Shown here piece by piece: positions 25,304 through 33,571 of a DNA stretch of 64,000 bases. The DNA is from Flavobacterium sp. KACC 22763. GTDB taxonomy: Bacteria; Bacteroidota; Bacteroidia; Flavobacteriales; Flavobacteriaceae. The position numbers were made by a program, and so were the translations under genes. The stretch is taken from NCBI RefSeq assembly GCF_028736155.1, contig NZ_CP117879.1:1860001-1924000 (forward strand), written 5' to 3'. The stretch's first letter is position 1. Every line of letters starts with the position of its first letter. The notes beneath the pieces are model-generated. The model was not told the origin of the DNA. It made no database searches and saw nothing but the letters and a program-made list of their open reading frames with translations.

Positions 25304-25612
25304 TCATACAAGCCGCAAAAAAAATCTTTTTCCGGCAATCCGCTCCAATCCTAAAACGCTGAGAGAGCTTTCATCGCTATTAGAATCTATAGCCACAAGG
25401 CCTAAACTTTCCAATTCCAATAAGGCCTCCATGACTCTTGACTCAATTTCGATGCTGCTGCCCGATAAGGATGCGCCGCTGCCAGGGCCGCAAAACATTT
25501 CGGCCATTTCTTCAAAAGCCACGCTGCAGGGATACGCATGCCCTAGAACGATCAAAATCTGATCTAAAAACTCGCACCTGCCTTTCTCCTTCCCAATATC
25601 CATTTGATCCAT
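25304..25612 (-). CDS. Small winged-helix-like hypothetical protein, copy 2
   Basis: 102 residues, paralogue of 13029-13325: 'CEFLDQILIVLGHAYP', 'AFEEMAEMFCG', 'VMEALLELESLGLVAIDSNS' and 'LSVLGLERIAGKR' align block by block. The C-terminus (FFLRLV) differs. Secondary-structure pattern suggests a small winged helix, not assigned to a family. Upstream come a Crp/Fnr remnant, a small-RNA unit and an FNR box in the same order as around copy 1, except that copy 1 has lost the box. Retention of both frames while neighbours decayed hints at function. Confidence 0.65.
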   Translation of the reverse strand: MDQMDIGKEKGRCEFLDQILIVLGHAYPCSVAFEEMAEMFCGPGSGASLSGSSIEIESRVMEALLELESLGLVAIDSNSDESSLSVLGLERIAGKRFFLRLV

Positions 25613-25684
25613 ATATTTCTAAAATTCAAAACCGTTATAGGCTTATATATAACTTACATTCTGATATCTTCCGCTTTATTCGGA

Positions 25685-25797
25685 CTAAAAGTTAGCGGCA
25701 TCGCCCAGCTGTGAAAAATTGAACAACCTTATTCCAGATCAGCCTATCATCATTAAAATGGTGGCCATCTTTGATCTGTCTAATGCCGGCAGACAGT
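25685..25797 (-). pseudogene. C-terminal remnant of a Crp/Fnr regulator, copy 2
   Basis: Minus-strand reading gives 'HHFNDDRLIWN', matching 'HDFKNENLIWM' of the intact regulator, and after a frame change 'QLGDAANF' and a stop, matching 'QLIRIANFY'. More decayed than the copy at 13397-13537. It lies in the same order relative to the small winged-helix-like gene and the hairpin. Confidence 0.65.
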
Positions 25798-25904
25798 ACT
25801 CAAATAGCTTGCCGAAACCGAGAAAAACCCTTCTGGGGAAATTGGCAATGAGCTGAATTAAAATAGCCGGGTCATGTCAAAAAACTAATATCATAATTTG
25901 CCTA

Positions 25905-26014
25905 AATAATAAAACCAGAGATTTAGCGGCTAATCTCTGGCCCTATAGTTCCATAACAAATAAATCCTACTAAAATCCTGATAATAGCCGCTGCTCAATT
26001 CTAGGAGTCTCCAA
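25905..26014 (-). ncRNA. Candidate FNR-box-driven small RNA, copy C
   Basis: About 110 bases on the minus strand. TATTTTAG lies 31-38 bases from the centre of the FNR box at 26049-26062, the same register as copies A and B. The terminator hairpin CCAGAGATTAG / CTAAATCTCTGG at 25915-25940 is followed by TTTTATTATTT. The segment TTTGTTAT before the hairpin is shared. The rest differs from A and B, so only promoter and 3' end are conserved. No initiator ATG like that of A and B is seen, favouring a non-coding product. Confidence 0.55.
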
Positions 26015-26048
26015 AGACTAAAATACAATTAAATGCTTTGCAAAAAAT

Positions 26049-26062
26049 TTGATTTAAATCAA
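26049..26062 (-). promoter_or_regulatory. FNR-type operator TTGATTTAAATCAA, small-RNA copy C
   Basis: Exact copy of the box. The spacing to the TATTTTAG -7 element equals that of copies A and B although the intervening sequence differs, which argues for selection on the promoter. Confidence 0.75.
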
Positions 26063-26393
26063 GTAAATATTTTTCAAGACAAACGTATCGGCAACATTTT
26101 TAATATTTTAAAAAAATCGCGAGACAAATCGGCAAACCAATAAAAAAAGTGAATTCGAGATCTTCCCATTAAAATTGCGAATCTTTCTAGCCCCTTCTAC
26201 GCCACTGGCCAAAACCAAAACTTAGAAAAAAGGAAAAAACGCATAACCAACTAAATGGGGATGCAAACTGTAACTGGAAATAAAACAAATTAGAGCAATT
26301 ATCCGAAACAAAAATTTATTCTGGTTTCCCTTTCTTGAAGACATCCTCTAACAAAGGCTCTCTTAAGGCGGCAGAAAGATGCCTCTGCTTATT

Positions 26394-27377
26394 TTAAAGA
26401 TTAAGTTTGGTTACGGGAAATTTAACCACAAAAAGATTTCTTACGTCCTCATCGTGTTCCCAGACCTTAACGACAATGCCTTCAGATATTCCTATAAGCG
26501 AATCGTTTTTAAAAACTTCCAGTTTTGCTCTTATCGGATAAACTTTAATGCGGTAATCATATTCTGTCAGTTCGATCTTTTGCTTATTAGTTACCTTGTA
26601 TAAGGCAAGAAAATCATCAAATGTTACAGGAAAATCCAGACTATCACTGCCTCTCTTTAAGCTATCAAGCCATTTATTAGTTTCCACAACCTGCATTAGC
26701 CCCTCAAAACTTGATTTAGCCCACTTTTTATTATCTTTTAAACTATTGATTTTTCCTTTAAAATCCCTATAATTCCTTATCAATTCAATAGAGCTTAAGT
26801 CCACGCTCTGGATCAATTTTCTGTCAAACAGCTGGGTGCTGGATATTATATCTAATGAATTCCCCGAGATAAAAAAACCATTCTTCCATCCCTGTACATT
26901 AAGAGAATCTAGATCTTTATCCTCGATTATCCTTAATTCCAATTCTGCTGTGTTCTTAAAGAAGTCAGGCGCTCTTTCATCAGCATTGTCTATGTGAAAT
27001 GTAACTCTTGCCGTAATATCTTTAATTTTAATAGCGGATAATTCCATTACAGCCTCTTTTGTTTCTTTATCAGCTGAAATTGGCGGTGATACCATCCACC
27101 AGATCAAAACAAGAATAAAAACAGCAATACCGGAACCAGCCTGCATAGTAATTTTTCCAAATTTAGTTTCCGGAGACTGCCCAGTCAGCCTAACCGAACC
27201 TGAAAGAAAAAATGCAAATAGGCCAGCCAGTAAAGATGAGGCAAATGCCATCATTCTTTGCTTGTAAAATGGAAGAGTATCAGGAGAAAATAAAAAAATA
27301 TAAATAAAAAAAACTAAAAGCACCGAACCAAAAATGTAGGTTCCCATTTTCTTGTCATTATAACTCTTCGTTGCCAT
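26394..27377 (-). CDS. Hypothetical membrane protein
   Basis: 327 residues from the ATG at 27377 (MATKSYNDKKMG); a start 21 codons earlier is open but lacks support. Three hydrophobic helices lie in the first 100 residues ('YIFGSVLLVFFIYIFLF', 'FASSLLAGLFAFFLSG', 'SGIAVFILVLIWWMVS'), then a large soluble C-terminal domain of beta and helix without known motifs. It stands alone, with gene-free DNA of 330 bases on the left (26063-26393, nothing seen) and 740 bases on the right. No family recognised. Confidence 0.65.
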   Translation of the reverse strand: MATKSYNDKKMGTYIFGSVLLVFFIYIFLFSPDTLPFYKQRMMAFASSLLAGLFAFFLSGSVRLTGQSPETKFGKITMQAGSGIAVFILVLIWWMVSPPISADKETKEAVMELSAIKIKDITARVTFHIDNADERAPDFFKNTAELELRIIEDKDLDSLNVQGWKNGFFISGNSLDIISSTQLFDRKLIQSVDLSSIELIRNYRDFKGKINSLKDNKKWAKSSFEGLMQVVETNKWLDSLKRGSDSLDFPVTFDDFLALYKVTNKQKIELTEYDYRIKVYPIRAKLEVFKNDSLIGISEGIVVKVWEHDEDVRNLFVVKFPVTKLNL

Positions 27378-27440
27378 ACATTGCATCGTTTTACATTGGA
27401 TATATCTTTGCTGTCCAATTCTGTTACACGCTGCTATCAA

Positions 27441-28132
27441 AATTAAGAAAAAGATAGATATAAAAAATCAGTATAAATACGTATTGCATTATATTTCTTC
27501 ATTTCATGGTTCCAAAGCAATATAATAAGATTCTGCCGCATCTCTCAAATAAATCTAGAAGCAATCTTGAATCCAAAAATTATACGGCCAATTTGCAAAA
27601 CGAACGCTTGTTATGGACTTTGATAACGGCAGTATCCGAACCGCTTTTATCGATGTTTATTATTCTTGGCCGGCCAAAAGAAAGCCGCTGCATTGCCTTA
27701 TTTACCCGCTAATCTGTATAAATAGCACCTAACTCCTTTTACTTATATATTAGTCTCACCCAATCTCCAGCTCATCCCTACTCCTCCGAAATTTATAAAA
27801 ACTGCGAAAATTTCCGTGTCAAAATCGGGGTGCAGGTTTTGGCTTTGGATGCAACCTCCAAAATTAAATGCTAAAATAATATCTCTCATTTCAAATTCAC
27901 TTACTTTTAGGTAACTGCTTTTAAAATGGAAGAATCCTGCCTTACTAAATTAAAAATAAAAGATGTCCTTAGTCAAACCTAAATAAAACGGTAAAAACCA
28001 ATTACTTAAATATTTTCCATTGATTAATTTAATCCGTTCAAAAACAAACAGAATTAAAAAATAAGGAGCTAGAATTAGTTCGCGGAGATTGCCCCTTGTT
28101 TAACAAATGGCTTCTAATATTTAAATTATTTG
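27441..28132. other. Gene-free region before the siderophore receptor
   Basis: About 690 bases with no open frame I can support on either strand. A 68-codon frame at 27506-27712 shows no family likeness. The right end holds the receptor promoter described separately. Local composition is AT-rich and unremarkable; no repeat was recognised. Confidence 0.6.
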
Positions 28133-28160
28133 TATTTAGTCTAAATAAATAATAAGTTTG
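28129..28160 (+). promoter_or_regulatory. Promoter with Fur-like operator before the siderophore receptor
   Basis: TTTG at 28129-28132 and TAAGTTTG at 28153-28160 are separated by 20 bases, close to the Bacteroidetes TTTG-N19-TAnnTTTG consensus. Between them TATTTAG-T-CTAAATA (28133-28147) is a perfect 7-1-7 inverted repeat of the kind bound by Fur or DtxR-type iron repressors. A repressor there would block the promoter. The operator identity is inferred. Confidence 0.7.
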
Positions 28161-28183
28161 CGGACGAAAAATAAATAACCGCC

Positions 28184-30631
28184 ATGAAATTAACTTTCTC
28201 TTTCTTATTACTGCTCGCCTTTCTGCATATTGGTTCGGCGCAAAATGCTAAAATTACCGGAAAAATTATTTCCGAAAATAACGAAGCCGTCTCTTACGCT
28301 TCCATATCAATTAAAAGTCCTAAAAAGAATGCTGTTTCTGATGACAAGGGAAATTTTGAAATTGCAAATCTTGCTGCCGGAAACTATACAGTCTATTTCT
28401 CTGCGATGGGATTCACAGCAGAACAAAAAAACGTTGAACTGCATGAAAATGAAAATCTCGATATTTCCATTACTTTAAAAGAAAACATCAATGCGCTGCA
28501 GACTGTAGAAATTACCGGACGCAAAGAAAAATCATATCGAAATACCAAATCTTTTATCGGTGCCAAAACAGAAATCGCTTTAAAGGATTTGCCGCAGGCT
28601 GTTTCATATGCCACAAAAGAGTTAATTGCCGATCAGGGAGCAATTCGCGTGGGCGACGTAGTAAAAAATTTCAGCGGTGTAAGCCAGTTTACTTTTTACG
28701 ACGATATCTCCATTAGAGGTTTTAGAATAAACGGAGGAAGCAATACGCAATTGCTAAATGGCATGCGAACCTCTACCGGATTTTGGAAACAGCCTCTGGC
28801 AAACTATCTGGAGCGTGTGGAAGTTTTAAAAGGACCATCATCGGCACTGTTTGGAAATGCTTCTCCTGGAGGAGTTTTAAATCGTGTGACCAAAAAACCT
28901 TTGGATCAGGCAGCAAACAGTGTGAGTTTTTCTACGGGAAGTTTCAACACTTTAAGAGCTTTAGCCGATTTCACAGGCCCTTTAACCGAAGATAAATCGC
29001 TTTTATACCGTCTGAATCTAGGTTACGAAAATGCCAACTCATTCAGAGATCTGCAATACGATAAGAATATTGTTGTAGCTCCTTCCCTATCTTTTCTTCC
29101 GAATGATAAAACAAGCGTAAATTTTGATTTGATCTACAGCAGTTCGAATGGAAATCTGGACCGCGGACAATCCACTTACGAAAACAGCCTCTACTCTACA
29201 AAAATTTCAAATTCGTTAAACTCAACAAACGATTATTTAAAAGAGGAAACCTATATCGTTACAACTTCCTTAAATCACCAGTTTTCAGATCGCTTATCGT
29301 TTTCAGGATCTTATATCAGAACGGGATACAACGAGGATCTTTTAGAGCATCGCGGTGCCAATAAATATGCTTCTGCCGCAGACGGATCTACAATCCCAAC
29401 AGCAATTGAAATGCAGGTTTTCCAACGCAAGCGCAAGCGTTATATCGACAATCTTTCCACTTTCTTTAAATACGAAGCTAAAACAGCCGCTTTAGGCCAT
29501 AATCTGATAGCTGGTTTTGATTATGCTCAGGAAGAGGTTCCCGCAGGCGGTTCGCAATTGACTGCAAGCGGTTACCGAAATGCCGCCAACAATGGCTTTA
29601 TTGCCACTTATAACCCTGCAAACAAATCCAATTATTTGTTGGATTCTAAAGGAAATCCAGTGCCAAACGTAGCTCATTTTGATTTGAGCAATCCATTTGC
29701 ATCGCAGCAGCTAAAAGATATGAGCAAATATTTTTATGCGGCGCGCCAGGTTGACCCAACCTATTATTCATTGTATGGAATCTATATTCAGGACCATATT
29801 AAATTTGGCGCTTTTCAGGCCTTAATCGGTATTCGCTACGATGAATATTCAGATAAAGTAAATTACAAAAAAGCTACAGAAACAAAAGTAAAACAGCATT
29901 CGTTTTTACCGCGTTTTGGCCTTACTTATACCCTTAATCCAAATATTAACCTATACGGAACTTATGTTCAGGGCTATAATCCTCAAACGGCGTCAACTCT
30001 GGCAAATCCAAATGCGGGAGGGCCATTTAATCCGTTAGAAAGCAATATGGTTGAATTTGGAGGAAAATCATCCTGGTTCAACGAAAAACTTTTTGTGACG
30101 GTTGCTTTATTCAAAATACAGCAGAAAAACACATTGTATCCTGCAAATGATCCGTCGAATCCAGATTTAATGAGATCTATTGGTGAGGAGGAATCTAAAG
30201 GGATCGAAATTGATCTTAATGGAAATATCACCCGCAATTGGAGCATTTCTGCCGCTTACAGCTATAATGAAGCTTTTATTACAGAAAGCCCCATTGAAGT
30301 CGAAATTGGAAGACAAAAACCAAATACGCCTCGACAGCAGGGCAATATCTGGACTCGCTACAATTTTACGGATGGCGCTTTAAAAGATTTTGGAATCGCA
30401 ATGGGATCTAATTTTGCAACAACACGCACCATGAGCCAGACCACTACGGAAACGCTTCCTGGATATACCTTATTCAATGCCGCTTTTTACTATAATATCA
30501 ATAAGTTTAAAATTCAGCTGAATGCTAATAACATTCTAAACAAAACCTATTGGGTTGGAGGATACGACTATATCCGCTTATTCCCTGGAGCACCTTCAAA
30601 CTGGCTTTTGACCCTTGGCTATTCTTTCTAA
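28184..30631 (+). CDS. TonB-dependent siderophore receptor
   Basis: 815 residues: signal peptide (MKLTFSFLLLLAFLHIGSAQ), a CarboxypepD_reg-like beta-sandwich (about 22-100), a plug domain with 'VEVLKGPSSALFGNASPGGV' (about 208-230), and a 22-stranded barrel ending in the terminal 'LLTLGYSF' with a final phenylalanine. The plug sequence and overall form resemble FhuE/FpvA-like siderophore receptors. Outer membrane. The Fur-like operator at 28133 supports iron control, and a PepSY membrane protein follows after 45 bases, typical for siderophore reduction and release. The exact siderophore cannot be told. Confidence 0.93.
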   Translation: MKLTFSFLLLLAFLHIGSAQNAKITGKIISENNEAVSYASISIKSPKKNAVSDDKGNFEIANLAAGNYTVYFSAMGFTAEQKNVELHENENLDISITLKENINALQTVEITGRKEKSYRNTKSFIGAKTEIALKDLPQAVSYATKELIADQGAIRVGDVVKNFSGVSQFTFYDDISIRGFRINGGSNTQLLNGMRTSTGFWKQPLANYLERVEVLKGPSSALFGNASPGGVLNRVTKKPLDQAANSVSFSTGSFNTLRALADFTGPLTEDKSLLYRLNLGYENANSFRDLQYDKNIVVAPSLSFLPNDKTSVNFDLIYSSSNGNLDRGQSTYENSLYSTKISNSLNSTNDYLKEETYIVTTSLNHQFSDRLSFSGSYIRTGYNEDLLEHRGANKYASAADGSTIPTAIEMQVFQRKRKRYIDNLSTFFKYEAKTAALGHNLIAGFDYAQEEVPAGGSQLTASGYRNAANNGFIATYNPANKSNYLLDSKGNPVPNVAHFDLSNPFASQQLKDMSKYFYAARQVDPTYYSLYGIYIQDHIKFGAFQALIGIRYDEYSDKVNYKKATETKVKQHSFLPRFGLTYTLNPNINLYGTYVQGYNPQTASTLANPNAGGPFNPLESNMVEFGGKSSWFNEKLFVTVALFKIQQKNTLYPANDPSNPDLMRSIGEEESKGIEIDLNGNITRNWSISAAYSYNEAFITESPIEVEIGRQKPNTPRQQGNIWTRYNFTDGALKDFGIAMGSNFATTRTMSQTTTETLPGYTLFNAAFYYNINKFKIQLNANNILNKTYWVGGYDYIRLFPGAPSNWLLTLGYSF

Positions 30632-30676
30632 ATAGCTTTAACTGCATTTAAAAAATATTTTTCATCTCCTATCTGC

Positions 30677-31798
30677 ATGAATAAAACATTTAAAAAAAAT
30701 ATTGGGTATTTACATTTATGGCTCGGACTAGCGTCCGGGCTTATTGTATTTATTGCAGCCCTTACCGGAAGCATTCTGGTTTTTGAAGAAGAAATTGATT
30801 CTTTTATACATCCTGAATTCTATAAAGTTTCTGCCATCGGAACAAAAAAAATGCCTGTCGATCTTTACCTTGCTTCCATTGAAAAACAATACAGAATTAC
30901 AGCATTAGACCGAATCCAAACTTATCAGGATCCGGCGAGAACCGCAATTATTTCCGGAACAGATGCCGATAAAAAGGATCAGGTTTTCTCAGTAGATCCG
31001 TATACGGGAAAAGTATTGGCTGCAATTCCAGAAAAAAGCAGGTTTTTCTCTATCATTTTAGATCTGCATCGCCATTTAATTCTAGGAGAAGTTGGAAAGT
31101 TTATCACAGGCTGCAGCTGCCTTATTTTTGTTTTCATGCCGCTTTCGGGGCTAATTTTATGGTGGCCAAAAAAAACAAAAAACCTAAAGCAGAGATTGAC
31201 CGTAAAATGGAACGCTTCTTTTAAAAGGGTTAATTGGGATTTTCATTCCAATTTTGGCTTCTACAGTTTTCTATTCCTTCTGATAATCTCTTTGACTGGA
31301 TTAACGTGGTCTTTCAAATGGTTTGAAAGCGGCATTTATCTATTAGCAGATGGAACAGGTAAAAAACCTTCGGCTAAAGTTGAAAATCCGACGAAAACAG
31401 ATCCAAAAATGGACAAAACTTATTTCTATCAAAACATACTTTCTAAAACAGAAAACATCTATAAATACAAAGGCGATACACAGATTAGAATTCCATCTGA
31501 TACCATAAACAGCATTATGGCTATTAAATTGAATCTTGAAAAATCCATTCCCAATATTTCAAGCATGGCTTATTTTGACAAATATACAGGCAAGCTTTTG
31601 AAAATTAGGCCATATGAATCCCTGAGCAGCGGAGATAAAGTGCGACGCCTAATTTATCCGATCCATACGGGAAGCATTTATGGCTATCCAACAAAAATCT
31701 TAGCTTTTCTGGTTTGCCTATTTGCGGCAACATTACCCGTAACAGGATTTCTTATCTGGTTGGGAAGAAAGAAAAAGAACCGTTACTGTTTCTTCTGA
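30677..31798 (+). CDS. PepSY-associated transmembrane protein (siderophore/iron reductase-like)
   Basis: 373 residues with four transmembrane helices (about 12-36, 144-165, 195-216, 339-360) and PepSY-type periplasmic domains. 'IGYLHLWLGLASGLIVFIAA' contains the first conserved histidine, and 'LHRHLILGEVGKFI' and 'VNWDFHSNFGFYSFLFLLII' add others that probably bind haem. Proteins of this family, encoded beside TonB siderophore receptors, are thought to reduce ferric siderophores in the inner membrane. It is 45 bases after the receptor stop, presumably one operon. The 3' end overlaps the convergent lipoprotein gene by 16 bases. Confidence 0.9.
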   Translation: MNKTFKKNIGYLHLWLGLASGLIVFIAALTGSILVFEEEIDSFIHPEFYKVSAIGTKKMPVDLYLASIEKQYRITALDRIQTYQDPARTAIISGTDADKKDQVFSVDPYTGKVLAAIPEKSRFFSIILDLHRHLILGEVGKFITGCSCLIFVFMPLSGLILWWPKKTKNLKQRLTVKWNASFKRVNWDFHSNFGFYSFLFLLIISLTGLTWSFKWFESGIYLLADGTGKKPSAKVENPTKTDPKMDKTYFYQNILSKTENIYKYKGDTQIRIPSDTINSIMAIKLNLEKSIPNISSMAYFDKYTGKLLKIRPYESLSSGDKVRRLIYPIHTGSIYGYPTKILAFLVCLFAATLPVTGFLIWLGRKKKNRYCFF

Positions 31799-32808
31799 AA
31801 ATAAAGATAATTAGTCGTTGCGCCTGCGTCTCGCAATCGTATCTGAGAATTATTAAACTCAAACAATTTCCAGTTAAAATTCAATTTAGAAAGCACTCCA
31901 GTGCTAAAACTTATATTTACTGCCGTAATCCCGTTTTGGACTGAACTCTCCCACTGCCCGGTTTCTGAAACTCCTGCTTTGCTGGCAACTACCGATTTAT
32001 CTGTTTTAAATACAAATGAATAATCGCTGTAATTTGAAGTCTTAACAGTGCCATCATAAAAATAGGGTATTTCCCAAGAACCTTTTGTGATGGCTGCTGT
32101 AAAATCCAACTGCGCAAGATTATTTTCAGGACAATAGTCTATGGCATATTTAATGGCATTTTCAAACTCGAGATTATTTGAAATCGATTTTATCTGACTA
32201 TTATAATCCGTAATTGCGATAGGGTACTTTAAAGATATGTACTGGCTTTCATTTAAATTTTTAATGAAATTGAAAAAGGCCTCGTCGCTTACTATCGATT
32301 GAGAACCCGCTGCTTGATTGGTGCTGTTGTAGCTATTAATGGTTATCGGATAATTGATATTCAGACCGTTGATTTTGGATAAAAGATCCGGATAGAGATT
32401 CCAATAATCAATCAAAGAATCAAAATCTGCCTGATTTGGAATCAGTTTTTCGATGTAATTGTAGTAGACCATCGTTACCGGAAAATCTATTCTTACAATA
32501 TCCTCATCATAATTGCTGGCGTTGATGTTATCCAAAACTTTCTGATAATCGGCTGTGGCATTAACCGCAATCTTCTCATTGTTTACCGTAACGGCATAAG
32601 GGAGTTTTATGGTGCAATAACTCGACCCGTCAATCATATTGTCCTGTACGGTTTTAACCATCGCAACCCTCTGCAGATAAGCTGTAAGCGGAGAAACAGC
32701 AGTAATTGTCCCCTGCGAAGTAGTGTTTTGTTCGTCTATTTCACTTTGGCAGGAAAACAGCAAGAACAGGAAAGCTGCAATTGATAAATATTTTTTCAAA
32801 AGGAACAT
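31783..32808 (-). CDS. Lipoprotein with four internal repeats
   Basis: 341 residues from the ATG at 32808 (MFLLKKYLSI); the lipobox is 'LFLLFSC', so it is a lipoprotein. The body carries four repeats opening with a hydrophobic-proline core: 'CTIKLPYAVTVNNEKI', 'VRIDFPVTMVYYN', 'LNINYPITINSYNS' and 'ISLKYPIAITDYNS', each followed by a helical 30-50 residue part such as 'ADYQKVLDNI' or 'ADFDSLIDYW'. A weaker fifth is 'AQLDFTAAITKGSW'. The family is not recognised. It converges with the PepSY gene and lies behind the ECF sigma gene, so it may belong to the iron/haem response, but that is inference from place. Confidence 0.75.
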   Translation of the reverse strand: MFLLKKYLSIAAFLFLLFSCQSEIDEQNTTSQGTITAVSPLTAYLQRVAMVKTVQDNMIDGSSYCTIKLPYAVTVNNEKIAVNATADYQKVLDNINASNYDEDIVRIDFPVTMVYYNYIEKLIPNQADFDSLIDYWNLYPDLLSKINGLNINYPITINSYNSTNQAAGSQSIVSDEAFFNFIKNLNESQYISLKYPIAITDYNSQIKSISNNLEFENAIKYAIDYCPENNLAQLDFTAAITKGSWEIPYFYDGTVKTSNYSDYSFVFKTDKSVVASKAGVSETGQWESSVQNGITAVNISFSTGVLSKLNFNWKLFEFNNSQIRLRDAGATTNYLYFQKKQ

Positions 32809-33006
32809 ATTTATGTTTTTACAAAGGTAAATAAATTTTGAAAGAAACTGTTTTTTAATACACTGAATCAAGGCTTTCATAATTTTCATCTATGCTAAAT
32901 TATCAAAAACCAATAGCATTTTATTCCTCAATAAAACAATCATCTCTACTTTTACCCTACTTAAATTAAAAACAAATACTTTTACGCTGAAAAATTGAAA
33001 CTCTAC

Positions 33007-33522
33007 ATGCCAGACCAAAACCAATCCAATACTTGTGATGAAATCATTTTTTCGTCTTTCTTCAAAAGCCATGCAAAAGCGCTTCGAAATTTTCTATTCT
33101 ACAAATTCGGAAACGCAGAACAGGCAGAAGACATAACTCAGGAAGCATTTGTTAAGCTTTGGCAGAACTGCGCTTCTGTGCCTTTAGAAAAAGCAAAATC
33201 ATACCTTTACACTATTGCAAACAACAGCAGCCTCAACCAGATTTCGCACCAGAAAGTGGTTTTGAAATATGAAAAAAACTTTACCGGTTTGGATAAAACA
33301 AATGAAAGTCCGGAATATCTTCTGGAAGAAAAACAGTTTCAGGCAAAACTTTTAAAAGCCATCGAAAACTTAAACGAAAAACAGCGCACAGCTTTTTTGA
33401 TGCACAGAATTGACGGAAAAAAATACAGCGAAATCGCCGCGGAGCTAGACATCAGCGTAAAGGCCGTGGAAAAACGCATTCATTTGGCCCTGTTAAGCTT
33501 ACGCAAAGAAATTGATTTATAA
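33007..33522 (+). CDS. RNA polymerase ECF sigma factor (FecI-like)
   Basis: 171 residues from the ATG at 33007; an in-frame TTG four codons before is less likely. Region 2 includes 'GNAEQAEDITQEAFVKLWQN' and region 4 'LNEKQRTAFLMHRIDGKKYS' with the helix 'EIAAELDISVKAVEKRIHLA'. It is followed 50 bases later by a FecR-type anti-sigma gene and then a TonB receptor with an STN domain, the complete cell-surface signalling set of Bacteroidota. It would direct transcription of the receptor cluster when the ligand is bound outside. Confidence 0.95.
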   Translation: MPDQNQSNTCDEIIFSSFFKSHAKALRNFLFYKFGNAEQAEDITQEAFVKLWQNCASVPLEKAKSYLYTIANNSSLNQISHQKVVLKYEKNFTGLDKTNESPEYLLEEKQFQAKLLKAIENLNEKQRTAFLMHRIDGKKYSEIAAELDISVKAVEKRIHLALLSLRKEIDL

Positions 33523-33571
33523 AAAGTAGGGTAAATTCAGTTCTAATTGTTTTAATTAAATATACGATAAA

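Noticed and set aside
27506..27712. A 68-codon plus-strand frame in the gap before the siderophore receptor
   Set aside because: No family likeness and no start context; treated as non-coding.
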